Shown in pieces: positions 9,863-17,451 of a DNA stretch of 64,000 nt. This stretch comes from Shewanella marisflavi. GTDB lineage: Bacteria; Pseudomonadota; Gammaproteobacteria; Enterobacterales; Shewanellaceae. Under the pieces are notes generated by a model. That model had not been told where the DNA came from. It saw only the letters and a list, made by a program, of their open reading frames with translations, and did not search any database. A program made the translations under genes and the position numbers. Where the stretch lies: NCBI RefSeq assembly GCF_023283925.1, contig NZ_JAKIKX010000002.1, positions 434,001-498,000 of the forward strand. The letters run 5' to 3'. Position 1 is the first letter of the stretch. Each line of letters begins with the position of its first letter.

Positions 9863-10372
9863 TTATGTTTTGTAGCCATGTAACTTCATTAAACTGGAGC
9901 ATATTACTGCTAATTTTGCATCGGAATTAACTATGTGCTGTCGAGCATCCTCCCACAAACAATGTATTTGGCCTTCCTCTGCATGTTTACCTTTTTCAAG
10001 ATATTCGAGAATTTCCATATTCCATAGTCGATAATCATTGGTATCAAAACCAGAATCAGGAAAATATAAGCCGCATAGCATTTCCATTTTTCGGAGAATA
10101 TTCTGAATTTCCCTTCTATGTTCTTTGTTTACTGATGGATAGTCGACTTTCTGGTGCTGAACATCATCAAGAATTTCGGTACAAAGATTCGTATATTGAA
10201 TCGATGTCTTATATAAATCTTCAATTTTGGATAGAAGTAAGTCTCGTTTATTTCTCTTGGTATTAATGTATTGGTTAATCAAAAGCACAGAGACGGCGAG
10301 AAGAGCTGATAGTAGAAAAGTAACCAACCTTACTTGGTCTGATTTTTCAGCAAATAACTCTATTAAATACAT
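9863..10372 (-). CDS. Hypothetical single-pass membrane protein
   Basis: I do not recognise this 169-aa protein. It has a short N-terminus, one membrane segment (about residues 16-35) and then a Lys/Arg-rich, mostly helical soluble part with a few cysteines (CGLYF, CLWEDARQ, CSSLM). A perfect ribosome site (AAGGAGGT) stands five bases before the ATG, so the gene is probably real. Base composition is more AT-rich than in the flanking housekeeping genes, and it lies in the island between dsbB and ycgN, suggesting horizontal acquisition. It is 95 bp or more downstream of the DUF4145-like gene on the same strand, so the two may be co-transcribed. Function unknown. Confidence 0.6.
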   Translation of the reverse strand: MYLIELFAEKSDQVRLVTFLLSALLAVSVLLINQYINTKRNKRDLLLSKIEDLYKTSIQYTNLCTEILDDVQHQKVDYPSVNKEHRREIQNILRKMEMLCGLYFPDSGFDTNDYRLWNMEILEYLEKGKHAEEGQIHCLWEDARQHIVNSDAKLAVICSSLMKLHGYKT

Positions 10373-10477
10373 AAATACCTCCTTGAAACCTAACTCCGTG
10401 TATTAGGTGACGCACACTTGCCATACTGTTAATGAAGCGAAACCGGAAAACGTAAGGAATCTCTCTTAAATACCTTT

Positions 10478-11170
10478 TTAAGTTTTTTCTGGCATGATTT
10501 CTATATATTGTTTTGTTAGTACGTCATTGATTATCCAGTTACTCACGAGTCTAATCAGAACCTTTAAATCGGTAATGTCTTGCAAATCCCATTTGCGAAC
10601 ATAATGAGTTTCGTCATTTCCTAGCCATACAGCCCTTTTTGCACAAGCCAAGATATTGCCATCGTTTACGAATGACGTAACACAATTCATGAGCGGTATC
10701 TTTTGAATTGACTCTCGTTTTTCAGGGTTTTCATGAATACAGTAGTCTTTGAGCAAGTGCTCTAAGGCTTTCCTATAACCGACACCACAAACTTGGTTTA
10801 GCCCTAGTTTCTCAGCATGATTAGCTTGGCTAAATATTTCTACAAACAAAGGGGAAATCCTTACTACTTCTTCATGTTGGGCGACTGCTTTTAAGCCAGC
10901 AGGCACAACATCAGAAAGGCTGTAGAATCCATTAATGTAACCTTCTTTTTCTGATTTCATCTCGTACCGGGCAATTATTAGTCGCTTACACTTTTGAGCA
11001 GGACACTTAAGTACCCATTCAAACTCAGTTTCCATCATGTGTTTACGACTTTTAATCCAATTAACTAAACCCGTGTCTATTGGCTCAATTTGAGAGCCAC
11101 ATTCTGGGCATGATGATACAAACTCATTGATTTGAATATGCTTATTACCAATATTAATTTGATGCATCAT
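10478..11170 (-). CDS. DUF4145-like protein with N-terminal zinc ribbon
   Basis: 230 aa from ATG 11170; a TTG at 11179 is an alternative, but its distance to the GAGG site is too short. The N-terminus has CPECG (about residues 21-25) and a second CPAQKC some 35 residues on, forming a likely zinc ribbon. The C-terminal half resembles DUF4145, a helical domain often found alone or fused to restriction or defence modules; its typical features here are the GVGYRKALEHLLKDY segment and a late GNDETHYVRKW block. Role unknown. AT-rich, in the same island as the preceding membrane protein. A defence function is possible by family association only. Confidence 0.6.
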   Translation of the reverse strand: MMHQINIGNKHIQINEFVSSCPECGSQIEPIDTGLVNWIKSRKHMMETEFEWVLKCPAQKCKRLIIARYEMKSEKEGYINGFYSLSDVVPAGLKAVAQHEEVVRISPLFVEIFSQANHAEKLGLNQVCGVGYRKALEHLLKDYCIHENPEKRESIQKIPLMNCVTSFVNDGNILACAKRAVWLGNDETHYVRKWDLQDITDLKVLIRLVSNWIINDVLTKQYIEIMPEKT

Positions 11171-11632
11171 GATTCGCAATTACCTCGATAAATATAACGA
11201 CCGATGCTCACGAGCCACAGGTCTCGTGGAACAGATTGTACTTTAATTAGGAGAGAGGACATCTCCCAATTCGTGAGTTAATATTCCATGCCCTTGGGGC
11301 TACTTTGAGGCCACCCTGCGTCGTGAAGGAAACATCACTTCTTTCTTGCTAAAAATCGTCTAGTGCAGGTCAAGAACATTTTACTAGTGCGCATGCGTGT
11401 TAATCTTTTAAAATCAGTAAAATACTCTTGTTTAACTAACTGTAATAAAAGGAAGTTATCAGCTTTTCATCAAATACGCCATGCGAAAGAATAAGTATGA
11501 ACGCTTTCCAAACCTATTTTATCAAGGTGTATCGAGTTAACACATTGATTATTTAGCTATATAAAACGACTTGCAAACATTGATATCCAGAAAAACTCAA
11601 TCAATAAGTCTGGAAAGCTTTCAAACAATGCT

Positions 11633-11802
11633 AAATCGAAGAAACGATAGATACCCAGTGTAGATACGCTGGTGAGCTTCCGTGACAGGGATGTCACGGT
11701 AGAGCCTACAGGGAGCGTACTTGCGGCGTCTCACAAGGGTATCTGCACAACCCTCGCCGGGCAGGCGTTAGATTGCCATGAAGGTATGACCTTCAAAATC
11801 CC
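11633..11802 (+). repeat. Structured repeat element, copy B
   Basis: Box AAATCGAAGAAACG (11633); left arm GTGTAGATACGCTGGTGAG (11658-11676); three bases; a perfect 8-bp hairpin CCGTGACA/TGTCACGG (11680-11699); GAGCCTACAGGGA; right arm CTCACAAGGGTATCTGCAC (11730-11748), pairing with the left arm at 16 of 19 positions; two bases; then CCCTCGCCGGGCAGGCGTTAG (ending 11771) and a TGAAGGTA tail. Spacings match copy A almost exactly although arm and hairpin sequences differ. Confidence 0.75.
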
Positions 11803-11840
11803 ATCAAATACCCAAACTTGTAGACGCTACAACCACATTT

Positions 11841-11971
11841 CCCCCGCCGGGCAGGCGTTAGATAACAATGAAATTATGGTTTTAGATACTTTAGCAAACA
11901 ACCAAGCCCAACAGGCACAGTAGCAGAGTTATCTCACAAACGTATCTGCACATGAGCCTGCCGCAGGCAAT
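11841..11971 (+). repeat. 131-bp direct repeat, copy 1
   Basis: It starts at CCCCCGCCGG and ends in the small hairpin GCCTGCCGCAGGC plus AAT. The second copy is at 12248-12378, 407 bp downstream, with the same length and only scattered substitutions. It carries an orphan right-arm sequence CTCACAAACGTATCTGCAC at 11933-11951 with no matching left arm next to it. Confidence 0.85.
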
Positions 11972-12066
11972 TGATCCACCATGAAGTGATGATTCTAGGT
12001 GCCCTTCCAAATACAAAACGTCGCTAGACGCTCCAGCCCAAACATCAACTAGTAATCAGAAAGGCT

Positions 12067-12285
12067 AGATCGAAGAGATGATAAAAACGGGTGTAAGCAC
12101 GCTTTTGGCTCTCGGCGGCATGGACGCCGCCGTGAAGCCTCCAGGGATGACTCTCTTTGACAAAAAGTCGGCGTGCCAAAAGAGTGCTTGCACATACGTC
12201 GTTCCTTCACATCCATGTGATCACGACATTGGTACTTCCGTGTACATCCCCCGCCGGCAGGCGTTAGATAACCATGAAGTTATGG
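12067..12285 (+). repeat. Structured repeat element, copy C
   Basis: Box AGATCGAAGAGATG (12067); left arm GTGTAAGCACGCTTTTGGC (12091-12109); three bases; hairpin CGGCGGC/GCCGCCG (12113-12132); AAGCCTCCAGGGA; right arm GCCAAAAGAGTGCTTGCAC (12175-12193), pairing at 17 of 19 positions. It differs from A and B by about 12 extra bases before the right arm (GACT...AGTC, a possible extra hairpin) and about 52 extra bases between the right arm and the CCGCCGG box at 12248. Confidence 0.75.
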
Positions 12286-12378
12286 TGTTAGATACTTTAG
12301 CAAACAATCAAGCCCAACAGGCACCGTAGCAGAGCAATCTCACAAGCGTATCTGCACGAAGAGCCTGCCGCAGGCAAT
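12248..12378 (+). repeat. 131-bp direct repeat, copy 2
   Basis: Second copy of the repeat at 11841-11971; it overlaps the 3' end of element C. It carries an orphan right arm CTCACAAGCGTATCTGCAC (12339-12357) and the same GCCTGCCGCAGGC hairpin. Confidence 0.85.
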
Positions 12379-12461
12379 AAGTAACATTAATGGCTAACGC
12401 TACAGCAAAGTGATTGCAATCAAAGAAGACTAAAACCACTTTTCACTAGTTGAGTGAAGAA

Positions 12462-12902
12462 CTAGTCGCAGTCCTTCAGCGGCCATAACACAATATGGTC
12501 CTCAAGGTACCTGACCTTGTTCTCATTCACTACCTTGTCGCGGGTCGACATCCCCAGCTCGTGCATCTGCTGCTTGTCACCTGTGACCAGCGGGTGCCAG
12601 CTGGGGAGATCCCGGCCCTGATACAGGCGGCGATAGGCGCAGCTGTCCGGTAGCCAGGTAAGCTCGGCAATATTTTCCAGGGTGACCTTAGTGCAGCTGG
12701 GGACAAAATTAAATCGCTGCTCGTAGTGCATGCAATGGCACTCTTTATCATCGAGCAGCTTACAAGCGGCGTTGGTGTAATAGAGCTCATCGGTTTCATC
12801 ATCGATGATCTTATTAAGGCAACACTTACCGCAGCCATCGCACAGCGATTCCCACTCCCGGGCATCCATCTGTGCGAGGGTTTTCTCTTTCCAAAATGAC
12901 AT
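12462..12902 (-). CDS. ycgN: YcgN, UPF0260 cysteine-cluster protein
   Basis: Small conserved cytoplasmic protein of unknown function. The 146-aa form from ATG 12902 starts [12 protein letters not shown], as in known homologues; an upstream in-frame codon at 12953 would add 17 unconserved residues. The cluster CDGCGKCC (residues 21-28) and further cysteines form a putative iron- or zinc-chelating centre; E. coli YcgN, about 150 aa, has the same pattern. It is last in a run ycgL - MltB-like gene - ycgN. E. coli also has ycgL and ycgN close to minCDE. Confidence 0.9.
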   Translation of the reverse strand: MSFWKEKTLAQMDAREWESLCDGCGKCCLNKIIDDETDELYYTNAACKLLDDKECHCMHYEQRFNFVPSCTKVTLENIAELTWLPDSCAYRRLYQGRDLPSWHPLVTGDKQQMHELGMSTRDKVVNENKVRYLEDHIVLWPLKDCD

Positions 12903-12976
12903 GATAACAATTCTTTCAATGGCCAATTGCTTGGCAAAGGTGCTCGGCGCCACGATACTGAGGCGCCGCTGAGAGA

Positions 12977-13960
12977 CTATTTTATCTCAGGGTATTTAAT
13001 TCTTTCTGACAGATAGGTCACAGCTAGCGTGAGACGGTCGGATGCCTGAGTCTTTCTGAGCACTCGGTAGTTGTCGTAGACCAGATAACTGCGTCCACCC
13101 ACACCGTCGGGCATAATCAGCGACACTTGCATATCCTTTCTCGATGGCAAATCTGAGCCATCAAATCGTCTTACCCCAAGCGCTTGCCATTGGGCAAAGC
13201 CCTTGTGTACCTCGAACCCGACCAGATCTTGCGGTAAGGCTTCTGGCGCCCTGACCTGACGGCCCCAGGTGCCATCATAGTCCCAACCCAACTGTTTAAG
13301 GTAGTTTGCAGTAGTAGCAAAGGCGTCGGCAAGATCGTGCCAGATATCCACCTTGCCATCACCATTGCCGTCACGACCATATTGCTTGAGCTGCGCTGGC
13401 GTAAAATGGGGATACCCCATCAAACCTGAGGCGTCGCTCTTGAGGTCGTCAAAATTCAGACCGTCACGCTCCATCAGTTTAAGTGCGGCAATAAAGATCT
13501 GATCACCGTCACTCATCTCCTGATGATAAGTGTTCGACGCGATCACCGTCAGAGCCGGATAATCGCTGGCATCGAACGCCGACGTGATGCCCCAATAGGC
13601 CAGCACAAATCTAGGCTGAACTTCAAACTCTTTACCGAGGCGATCGAATAAGGCTTTGTTGTCGCGATACAGGCCTCTTGCCTGCTCGACCAGCGTTTCG
13701 CTTACCCGGCTTGGCAGATAGGCATCTAAATTCTGTGGTGGCGTGTCCGCGCTCTCATTAACGACGGCCTTCTTAAACAGCTTAATCTGCTCAAAGACCT
13801 TGTCTATGGTGCTTTGGGATATACCCTGCTCGACTGCTTGCTGCTTTAACTCAGAAAGATAGGCATCATAACTGAGCGGCGCTTCTTCTGCCTGCAAAGG
13901 ACTGAACAATATCAGGCCACTTGCAAGTATAGAACTTAGCAAAACATTCTTTAAAAACAT
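12977..13960 (-). CDS. MltB-like (GH103/SLT_2) periplasmic protein lacking the catalytic glutamate
   Basis: The 327-aa protein has a signal peptide (cut after LQA, residue 24) and aligns by eye with membrane-bound lytic transglycosylase B (peptidoglycan cleavage to 1,6-anhydro products). Where MltB has G-V-E-T-R with the catalytic Glu, this protein has WGITSAF (residues 123-129), a Thr at the Glu position. The MGYxQFMPS substrate motif is changed to MGYPHFTPA. The rest of the fold, including [18 protein letters not shown], is kept. It may bind murein without cutting it. AGGAAA precedes the ATG. The ycgL stop is 18 bp upstream, so they are co-transcribed. Confidence 0.8.
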   Translation of the reverse strand: MFLKNVLLSSILASGLILFSPLQAEEAPLSYDAYLSELKQQAVEQGISQSTIDKVFEQIKLFKKAVVNESADTPPQNLDAYLPSRVSETLVEQARGLYRDNKALFDRLGKEFEVQPRFVLAYWGITSAFDASDYPALTVIASNTYHQEMSDGDQIFIAALKLMERDGLNFDDLKSDASGLMGYPHFTPAQLKQYGRDGNGDGKVDIWHDLADAFATTANYLKQLGWDYDGTWGRQVRAPEALPQDLVGFEVHKGFAQWQALGVRRFDGSDLPSRKDMQVSLIMPDGVGGRSYLVYDNYRVLRKTQASDRLTLAVTYLSERIKYPEIK

Positions 13961-13978
13961 GCACTTTCCTATAGGCGA

Positions 13979-14260
13979 CTAATCTCTGCTATAACCTATC
14001 TCTTTTTTGTACTCTTCGAGTAGGTTAACCGGCGGTGGTGGTAATTGAAGATAATACCCCTTGTCGGCGAGTTCAACTTTTACTTTCTCAATGTCGGCAA
14101 GGGCCAACTGCGAACGCTTGTTCAAAGGCAGTATCATGACCAATTCTGGGGTGCCGAACATTTTCATTAACGGCTCAGGAACGCGCTCGAAATCGTTGCG
14201 TTTTTCCACAAAAAGATAGCAATCAGCTTTTATGCGACTCTTATATACAGCACAGATCAT
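13979..14260 (-). CDS. ycgL: YcgL domain protein
   Basis: 93-aa conserved protein of unknown role. The chosen ATG (14260) gives MICAVYKSR, matching the usual YcgL N-terminus; an upstream codon at 14287 adds nine residues not seen in the family. The signature LADKGYYLQLPPPPVNLL is nearly identical to E. coli YcgL. It is the first gene of the minus-strand run with the MltB-like gene and ycgN, and is divergent from minC with a gap of about 125 bp. Confidence 0.9.
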   Translation of the reverse strand: MICAVYKSRIKADCYLFVEKRNDFERVPEPLMKMFGTPELVMILPLNKRSQLALADIEKVKVELADKGYYLQLPPPPVNLLEEYKKEIGYSRD

Positions 14261-14386
14261 ATAGGGTGAAATTTCCAGTCTATTCAACTTGCCAGCAAAT
14301 TGCGCACACTATAACATGGTGCGCAAGGATTATAATAATATCTAACCGGCGTATGCCGGTTAATTTTATCAAGAGCAAGTTTAGGA

Positions 14387-15052
14387 ATGCAGAAACCTAG
14401 CCTCGAATTAAAAGGCTCTTCATTTACGCTATCGGTACTGCATATTAATGATGCAGATCTCGACCGAGTCGCCAGCGAACTCGACGGCAAACTGGCCATT
14501 GCACCGCAATTTTTTATCGGTGCTCCTTTGGTGGTCAACCTCAGCGCCATTTCCAATCCCGAGTACAACCTAGCGGGCCTTAAAGATCTGCTGATCTCCA
14601 GGCAACTGGTGATTGTTGGCATTACGGGCGCGCCTACGGCCATTGCCAACCAAGCCAAAGCCCTTGGTTTAGCCCTGATCAAATCGGGCAAGCAGAGCCA
14701 GACTCAGCCGCAATTGCCTAAAACCACCAAAATTGTGAAGCAAAATATTCGCTCGGGTCAGCAGGTTTACGCAAAAAATGGCGATCTCATCATCATCGGC
14801 GCTGTGGGCAATGGTGCAGAAGTGATTGCAGATGGCAGCATACACATATACGGTAGTCTTAGAGGCAAGGCCATGGCGGGTGCCAGTGGTGATAAGAATG
14901 CCGTGATCATTGCCCAAACCTTAGATGCAGAGCTTGTCTCCATTGCAGGGCAATATTGGTTAACCGAGAATCTTCAGGCACATGCCTCGATTAAAAGCGG
15001 TTGTATTCGGTTAGACGGTGACAGCCTTACCGTCGAAGCCCTATCGCTATAA
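14387..15052 (+). CDS. minC: MinC, septum-site inhibitor
   Basis: Inhibitor of FtsZ assembly that, bound to MinD at the membrane, blocks division near the poles. The 221-aa length is close to the 231 of E. coli. The N-terminal FtsZ-binding domain (to about residue 105) is followed by a Gln/Pro-rich linker. The C-terminal beta-helix domain has [20 protein letters not shown] and [11 protein letters not shown], characteristic of MinC. TAGGA precedes the ATG. First gene of the minCDE operon. Confidence 0.95.
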   Translation: MQKPSLELKGSSFTLSVLHINDADLDRVASELDGKLAIAPQFFIGAPLVVNLSAISNPEYNLAGLKDLLISRQLVIVGITGAPTAIANQAKALGLALIKSGKQSQTQPQLPKTTKIVKQNIRSGQQVYAKNGDLIIIGAVGNGAEVIADGSIHIYGSLRGKAMAGASGDKNAVIIAQTLDAELVSIAGQYWLTENLQAHASIKSGCIRLDGDSLTVEALSL

Positions 15053-15076
15053 AAATTGAAAAGGACAGAAACAAAC

Positions 15077-15886
15077 ATGGCACAAATTATTGTTGTCACC
15101 TCAGGAAAAGGTGGAGTGGGCAAAACCACTTCGAGTGCGGCCATCGCCACAGGTTTGGCGCTGAAGGGACATAAGACAGTCGTGGTCGATTTCGATATCG
15201 GTCTGCGTAACTTGGATCTCATCATGGGATGCGAGCGCCGCGTCGTCTACGATTTTGTTAACGTGATTAACGGCGAAGCCAATCTGAATCAGGCTTTGAT
15301 CAAAGATAAGCGTACCAGCAACCTCTTTGTGCTACCCGCTTCCCAAACCCGAGACAAAGACGCGCTGACCAAAGAGGGCGTTGGACGGGTACTCGAGGAT
15401 CTTAAGCAGGACTTTGAATATATCATCTGCGACTCACCGGCAGGGATTGAAACTGGCGCCATGATGGCGCTCTACTTTGCCGATACCGCAATTGTCACCA
15501 CCAACCCGGAGGTCAGCTCGGTACGCGACTCTGACCGTATCTTAGGCATGCTTCAGAGTAAGTCTAAGCGCGCCGAAGAGGGACTTGAGCCGGTCAAGGA
15601 GTTACTACTGCTGACGCGCTACTCCCCTACCCGTGTCGCTACTGGTGAGATGCTTAGCGTTGCCGACGTAGAAGAGATCCTGGCCATTCCGTTACTTGGG
15701 GTGATACCTGAGTCTCAAGCCGTGCTAAAAGCCTCTAACTCAGGTGTACCTGTGATCATCGACCAAGAAAGCGACGCCGGTAAGGCCTACAGTGATGCCG
15801 TAGCACGTTTAACGGGTGAAGACGTTGAGATGCGTTTTGTCACCGAAGAGAAAAAAGGATTCTTAAAAAGGATATTTGGTAGCTAA
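15077..15886 (+). CDS. minD: MinD, membrane ATPase of the Min system
   Basis: Deviant Walker-A ATPase that oscillates pole to pole and recruits MinC and MinE. The 269-aa form from ATG 15077 begins MAQIIVVTSGKGGVGKTT (deviant P-loop, residues 11-18), like E. coli MinD; an upstream in-frame codon at 15056 lies before the AAAGGAC ribosome site and is rejected. The C-terminus EEKKGFLKRIFGS is the amphipathic membrane-targeting helix. It lies 24 bp after minC and 2 bp before minE. Confidence 0.97.
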   Translation: MAQIIVVTSGKGGVGKTTSSAAIATGLALKGHKTVVVDFDIGLRNLDLIMGCERRVVYDFVNVINGEANLNQALIKDKRTSNLFVLPASQTRDKDALTKEGVGRVLEDLKQDFEYIICDSPAGIETGAMMALYFADTAIVTTNPEVSSVRDSDRILGMLQSKSKRAEEGLEPVKELLLLTRYSPTRVATGEMLSVADVEEILAIPLLGVIPESQAVLKASNSGVPVIIDQESDAGKAYSDAVARLTGEDVEMRFVTEEKKGFLKRIFGS

Positions 15887-15888
15887 TT

Positions 15889-16146
15889 ATGTCTTTACTC
15901 GATTACTTCAGAGCGAAAAAAGAGCCAACAACTGCGGTGACCGCCAAGGAAAGATTGCAGATCATCGTCGCCCACCAGCGTGGCGAGCGCGATGCGCCTG
16001 ATTATTTTCCTGCAATGAAGCAGGAGATCATCGAGGTGATCCGCAAGTATGTGCAGATAGACAGCGATCAGGTATCGGTACAGATAGATCAGAACGATGA
16101 CAATCTGTCGGTGCTTGAGTTAAACGTCACCCTGCCAGAAAAGTAG
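15889..16146 (+). CDS. minE: MinE, topological specificity factor
   Basis: 85-aa regulator that stimulates MinD ATPase and restricts MinC to the poles. The N-terminus MSLLDYFRAKKEP is the membrane/MinD-binding segment; the C-terminal half is the dimerising topological domain. E. coli MinE is 88 aa. It starts 2 bp after minD and ends before a strong terminator. Confidence 0.96.
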   Translation: MSLLDYFRAKKEPTTAVTAKERLQIIVAHQRGERDAPDYFPAMKQEIIEVIRKYVQIDSDQVSVQIDQNDDNLSVLELNVTLPEK

Positions 16147-16170
16147 GTCTTACACGCTTAAGCACACAGT

Positions 16171-16197
16171 AAAAAGCCCTCTTAATGAGGGCTTTTT
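16171..16197. terminator. Terminator after minE
   Basis: A perfect 11-bp stem AAAAAGCCCTC/GAGGGCTTTTT with 5-nt loop. Being symmetrical, it may also serve rnd on the opposite strand. Confidence 0.92.
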
Positions 16198-16260
16198 GTT
16201 TAGCTTAGCTGGTTTAGCTTGGCTGGTTTAGCTTAGTCGGTTTAGCTTAGCTGGTTTAGC
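16198..16260. repeat. Tandem 14-bp repeat, about 4.5 units
   Basis: Units GTTTAGCTTAGCTG, GTTTAGCTTGGCTG, GTTTAGCTTAGTCG and GTTTAGCTTAGCTG start at 16198, 16212, 16226 and 16240; a partial unit GTTTAGC follows. The array fills the gap between the minE terminator and rnd, and its last unit supplies the rnd stop codon. Confidence 0.9.
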
Positions 16261-17362
16261 AATCTACTTGGCTGAGCACGTCTTGTGTCAGCGCGCCGCG
16301 CCATCCCTGAAGCACCAGTGGTAGGTCACCCTGGCCGTCATTCCAGCGCCATTGCAGATATTCATGAATGTGTCGCTTCGACCCCACCAGCTCCATTGGT
16401 ACTTCATTGCTTTCAGCCACTTGCGTCAACGCATTCTTAACCGCCTTAAATGCCGATTTATAACCAGGCTTAACGGCGATCACATCTATCGCTTCGGGCA
16501 GGTTATCCAGATCCGCTTTTGCCAACTCGGCAACTATCGCCTTGGCGTGCATACGCTTTTCCTGCTCGGTCAGCTCGGTCATTCTGAAGATCTCGCCGCT
16601 ACTCTTTGGCTGTTTCTTTGCCAGTGCCAGCAAGGCATGATCTTTAATCACAAAGCCCAGGGCTAAGTCTCTGTCGAGGGCCTTTTGCAGGCGCCACTTG
16701 GCAATAACCTTAAGGTAAGCCAGTTGTTTTGGCGTTAACTGGAAGGCATTTTTTACCTTAAGATAGGCAGTGTCACCATCTGGGGTATCCAAACGCCCCT
16801 GGGTCATGCGCTCGCCCTCCTCAAATAGCCATTCGAGACGGCCGCTCTGCTCGAGTTTTTCTAACAGCTGAGGATAGAGCTGATACAGGTAATCCACATC
16901 ATTGGCCGCATAATGTAGCTGGGCATCACTCAGCGGACGCTTCATCCAGTCGGTGCGCGACTCGCCTTTATCCAGCTGCACACCCAGGCAGTGCTCCACC
17001 AATTTGGCATAGCCCATGCCATGACCAAAGCCGCACAGCGCCGCAGCAATCTGACTATCAAATAAGCGCTTAGGCTGACAACGCCCATAACGGGCCAGCA
17101 CCTCGAGATCTTCGCTGCATGAGTGCAATACGGTCACCATATCGTCTCGCTCAAGCAGGGCCCAAAATGCAGAGAGATCGCTGACTGCTACCGGATCGAT
17201 CAAGGCCAGGGTTTGCCCATCATATACTTGGATCAGGCCGAGCTTGGCATAATAGGTACGGGTCCGTACAAATTCGGTATCTAACATCAGGACCTTGGCC
17301 TGACGATACTTAGCCACCAGCTCACTTAGGCTGGCATCATCCTCTACATATTGAAACGTCAA
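16256..17362 (-). CDS. rnd: RNase D
   Basis: 3'-5' exoribonuclease that trims tRNA and other small RNA 3' ends. 368 aa (E. coli 375). The DEDDy nuclease residues are visible: D28 and E30 in LDTEFVRTRTYY, D85 in SEDLEVL, and Y151/D155 in HYAANDVDYLY. A HRDC domain follows (about residues 210-290). The start is TTG at 17362 with GGAG eight bases upstream; no better ATG is present. The stop codon falls inside the 14-bp tandem repeat. The neighbouring fadD is a conserved arrangement (rnd-fadD in E. coli). Confidence 0.94.
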   Translation of the reverse strand: MTFQYVEDDASLSELVAKYRQAKVLMLDTEFVRTRTYYAKLGLIQVYDGQTLALIDPVAVSDLSAFWALLERDDMVTVLHSCSEDLEVLARYGRCQPKRLFDSQIAAALCGFGHGMGYAKLVEHCLGVQLDKGESRTDWMKRPLSDAQLHYAANDVDYLYQLYPQLLEKLEQSGRLEWLFEEGERMTQGRLDTPDGDTAYLKVKNAFQLTPKQLAYLKVIAKWRLQKALDRDLALGFVIKDHALLALAKKQPKSSGEIFRMTELTEQEKRMHAKAIVAELAKADLDNLPEAIDVIAVKPGYKSAFKAVKNALTQVAESNEVPMELVGSKRHIHEYLQWRWNDGQGDLPLVLQGWRGALTQDVLSQVDC

Positions 17363-17396
17363 ATCTCATCTCCAATGCGGTGTCTCGGTGAACACA

Positions 17397-17419
17397 AAAG
17401 CCGGCATAATGCCGGCTTT
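17397..17419 (-). terminator. Terminator after fadD
   Basis: A perfect 10-bp stem AAAGCCGGCA/TGCCGGCTTT with a 3-nt loop lies between fadD and rnd on the minus strand, followed by four T on that strand. Confidence 0.75.
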
Positions 17420-17451
17420 GAGTCACCCTACGCGGGGTATTACCTAATAAC

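Larger units (their letters stand above)
11171..12461. other. Gene-poor repeat region of the accessory island
   Basis: About 1.3 kb without a convincing gene. The first 460 bases are AT-rich and show only a short hairpin (CACGAG...CTCGTG near 11200). The remainder is filled by structured repeats B and C, a 131-bp direct repeat and orphan arm copies. Two open frames of 83 codons (11672-11923 and 12078-12329) lie wholly inside the repeats. They share a GQALDN-like C-terminal stretch only because the DNA is repeated, so I do not call them genes. Confidence 0.7.

Noticed and set aside
11672..11923. 83-codon open frame overlapping structured repeat B
   Set aside because: It lies inside repeat DNA, begins within the left arm, and its similarity to the frame at 12078-12329 follows from the 131-bp direct repeat. 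There is no ribosome site.
12078..12329. 83-codon open frame overlapping structured repeat C
   Set aside because: Same reasoning: it spans the hairpins and direct repeat copy 2 and has no independent support.
12530..12937. 135-codon minus-strand frame overlapping ycgN
   Set aside because: Out of frame with ycgN, which matches a conserved family over its whole length; the frame is a shadow.
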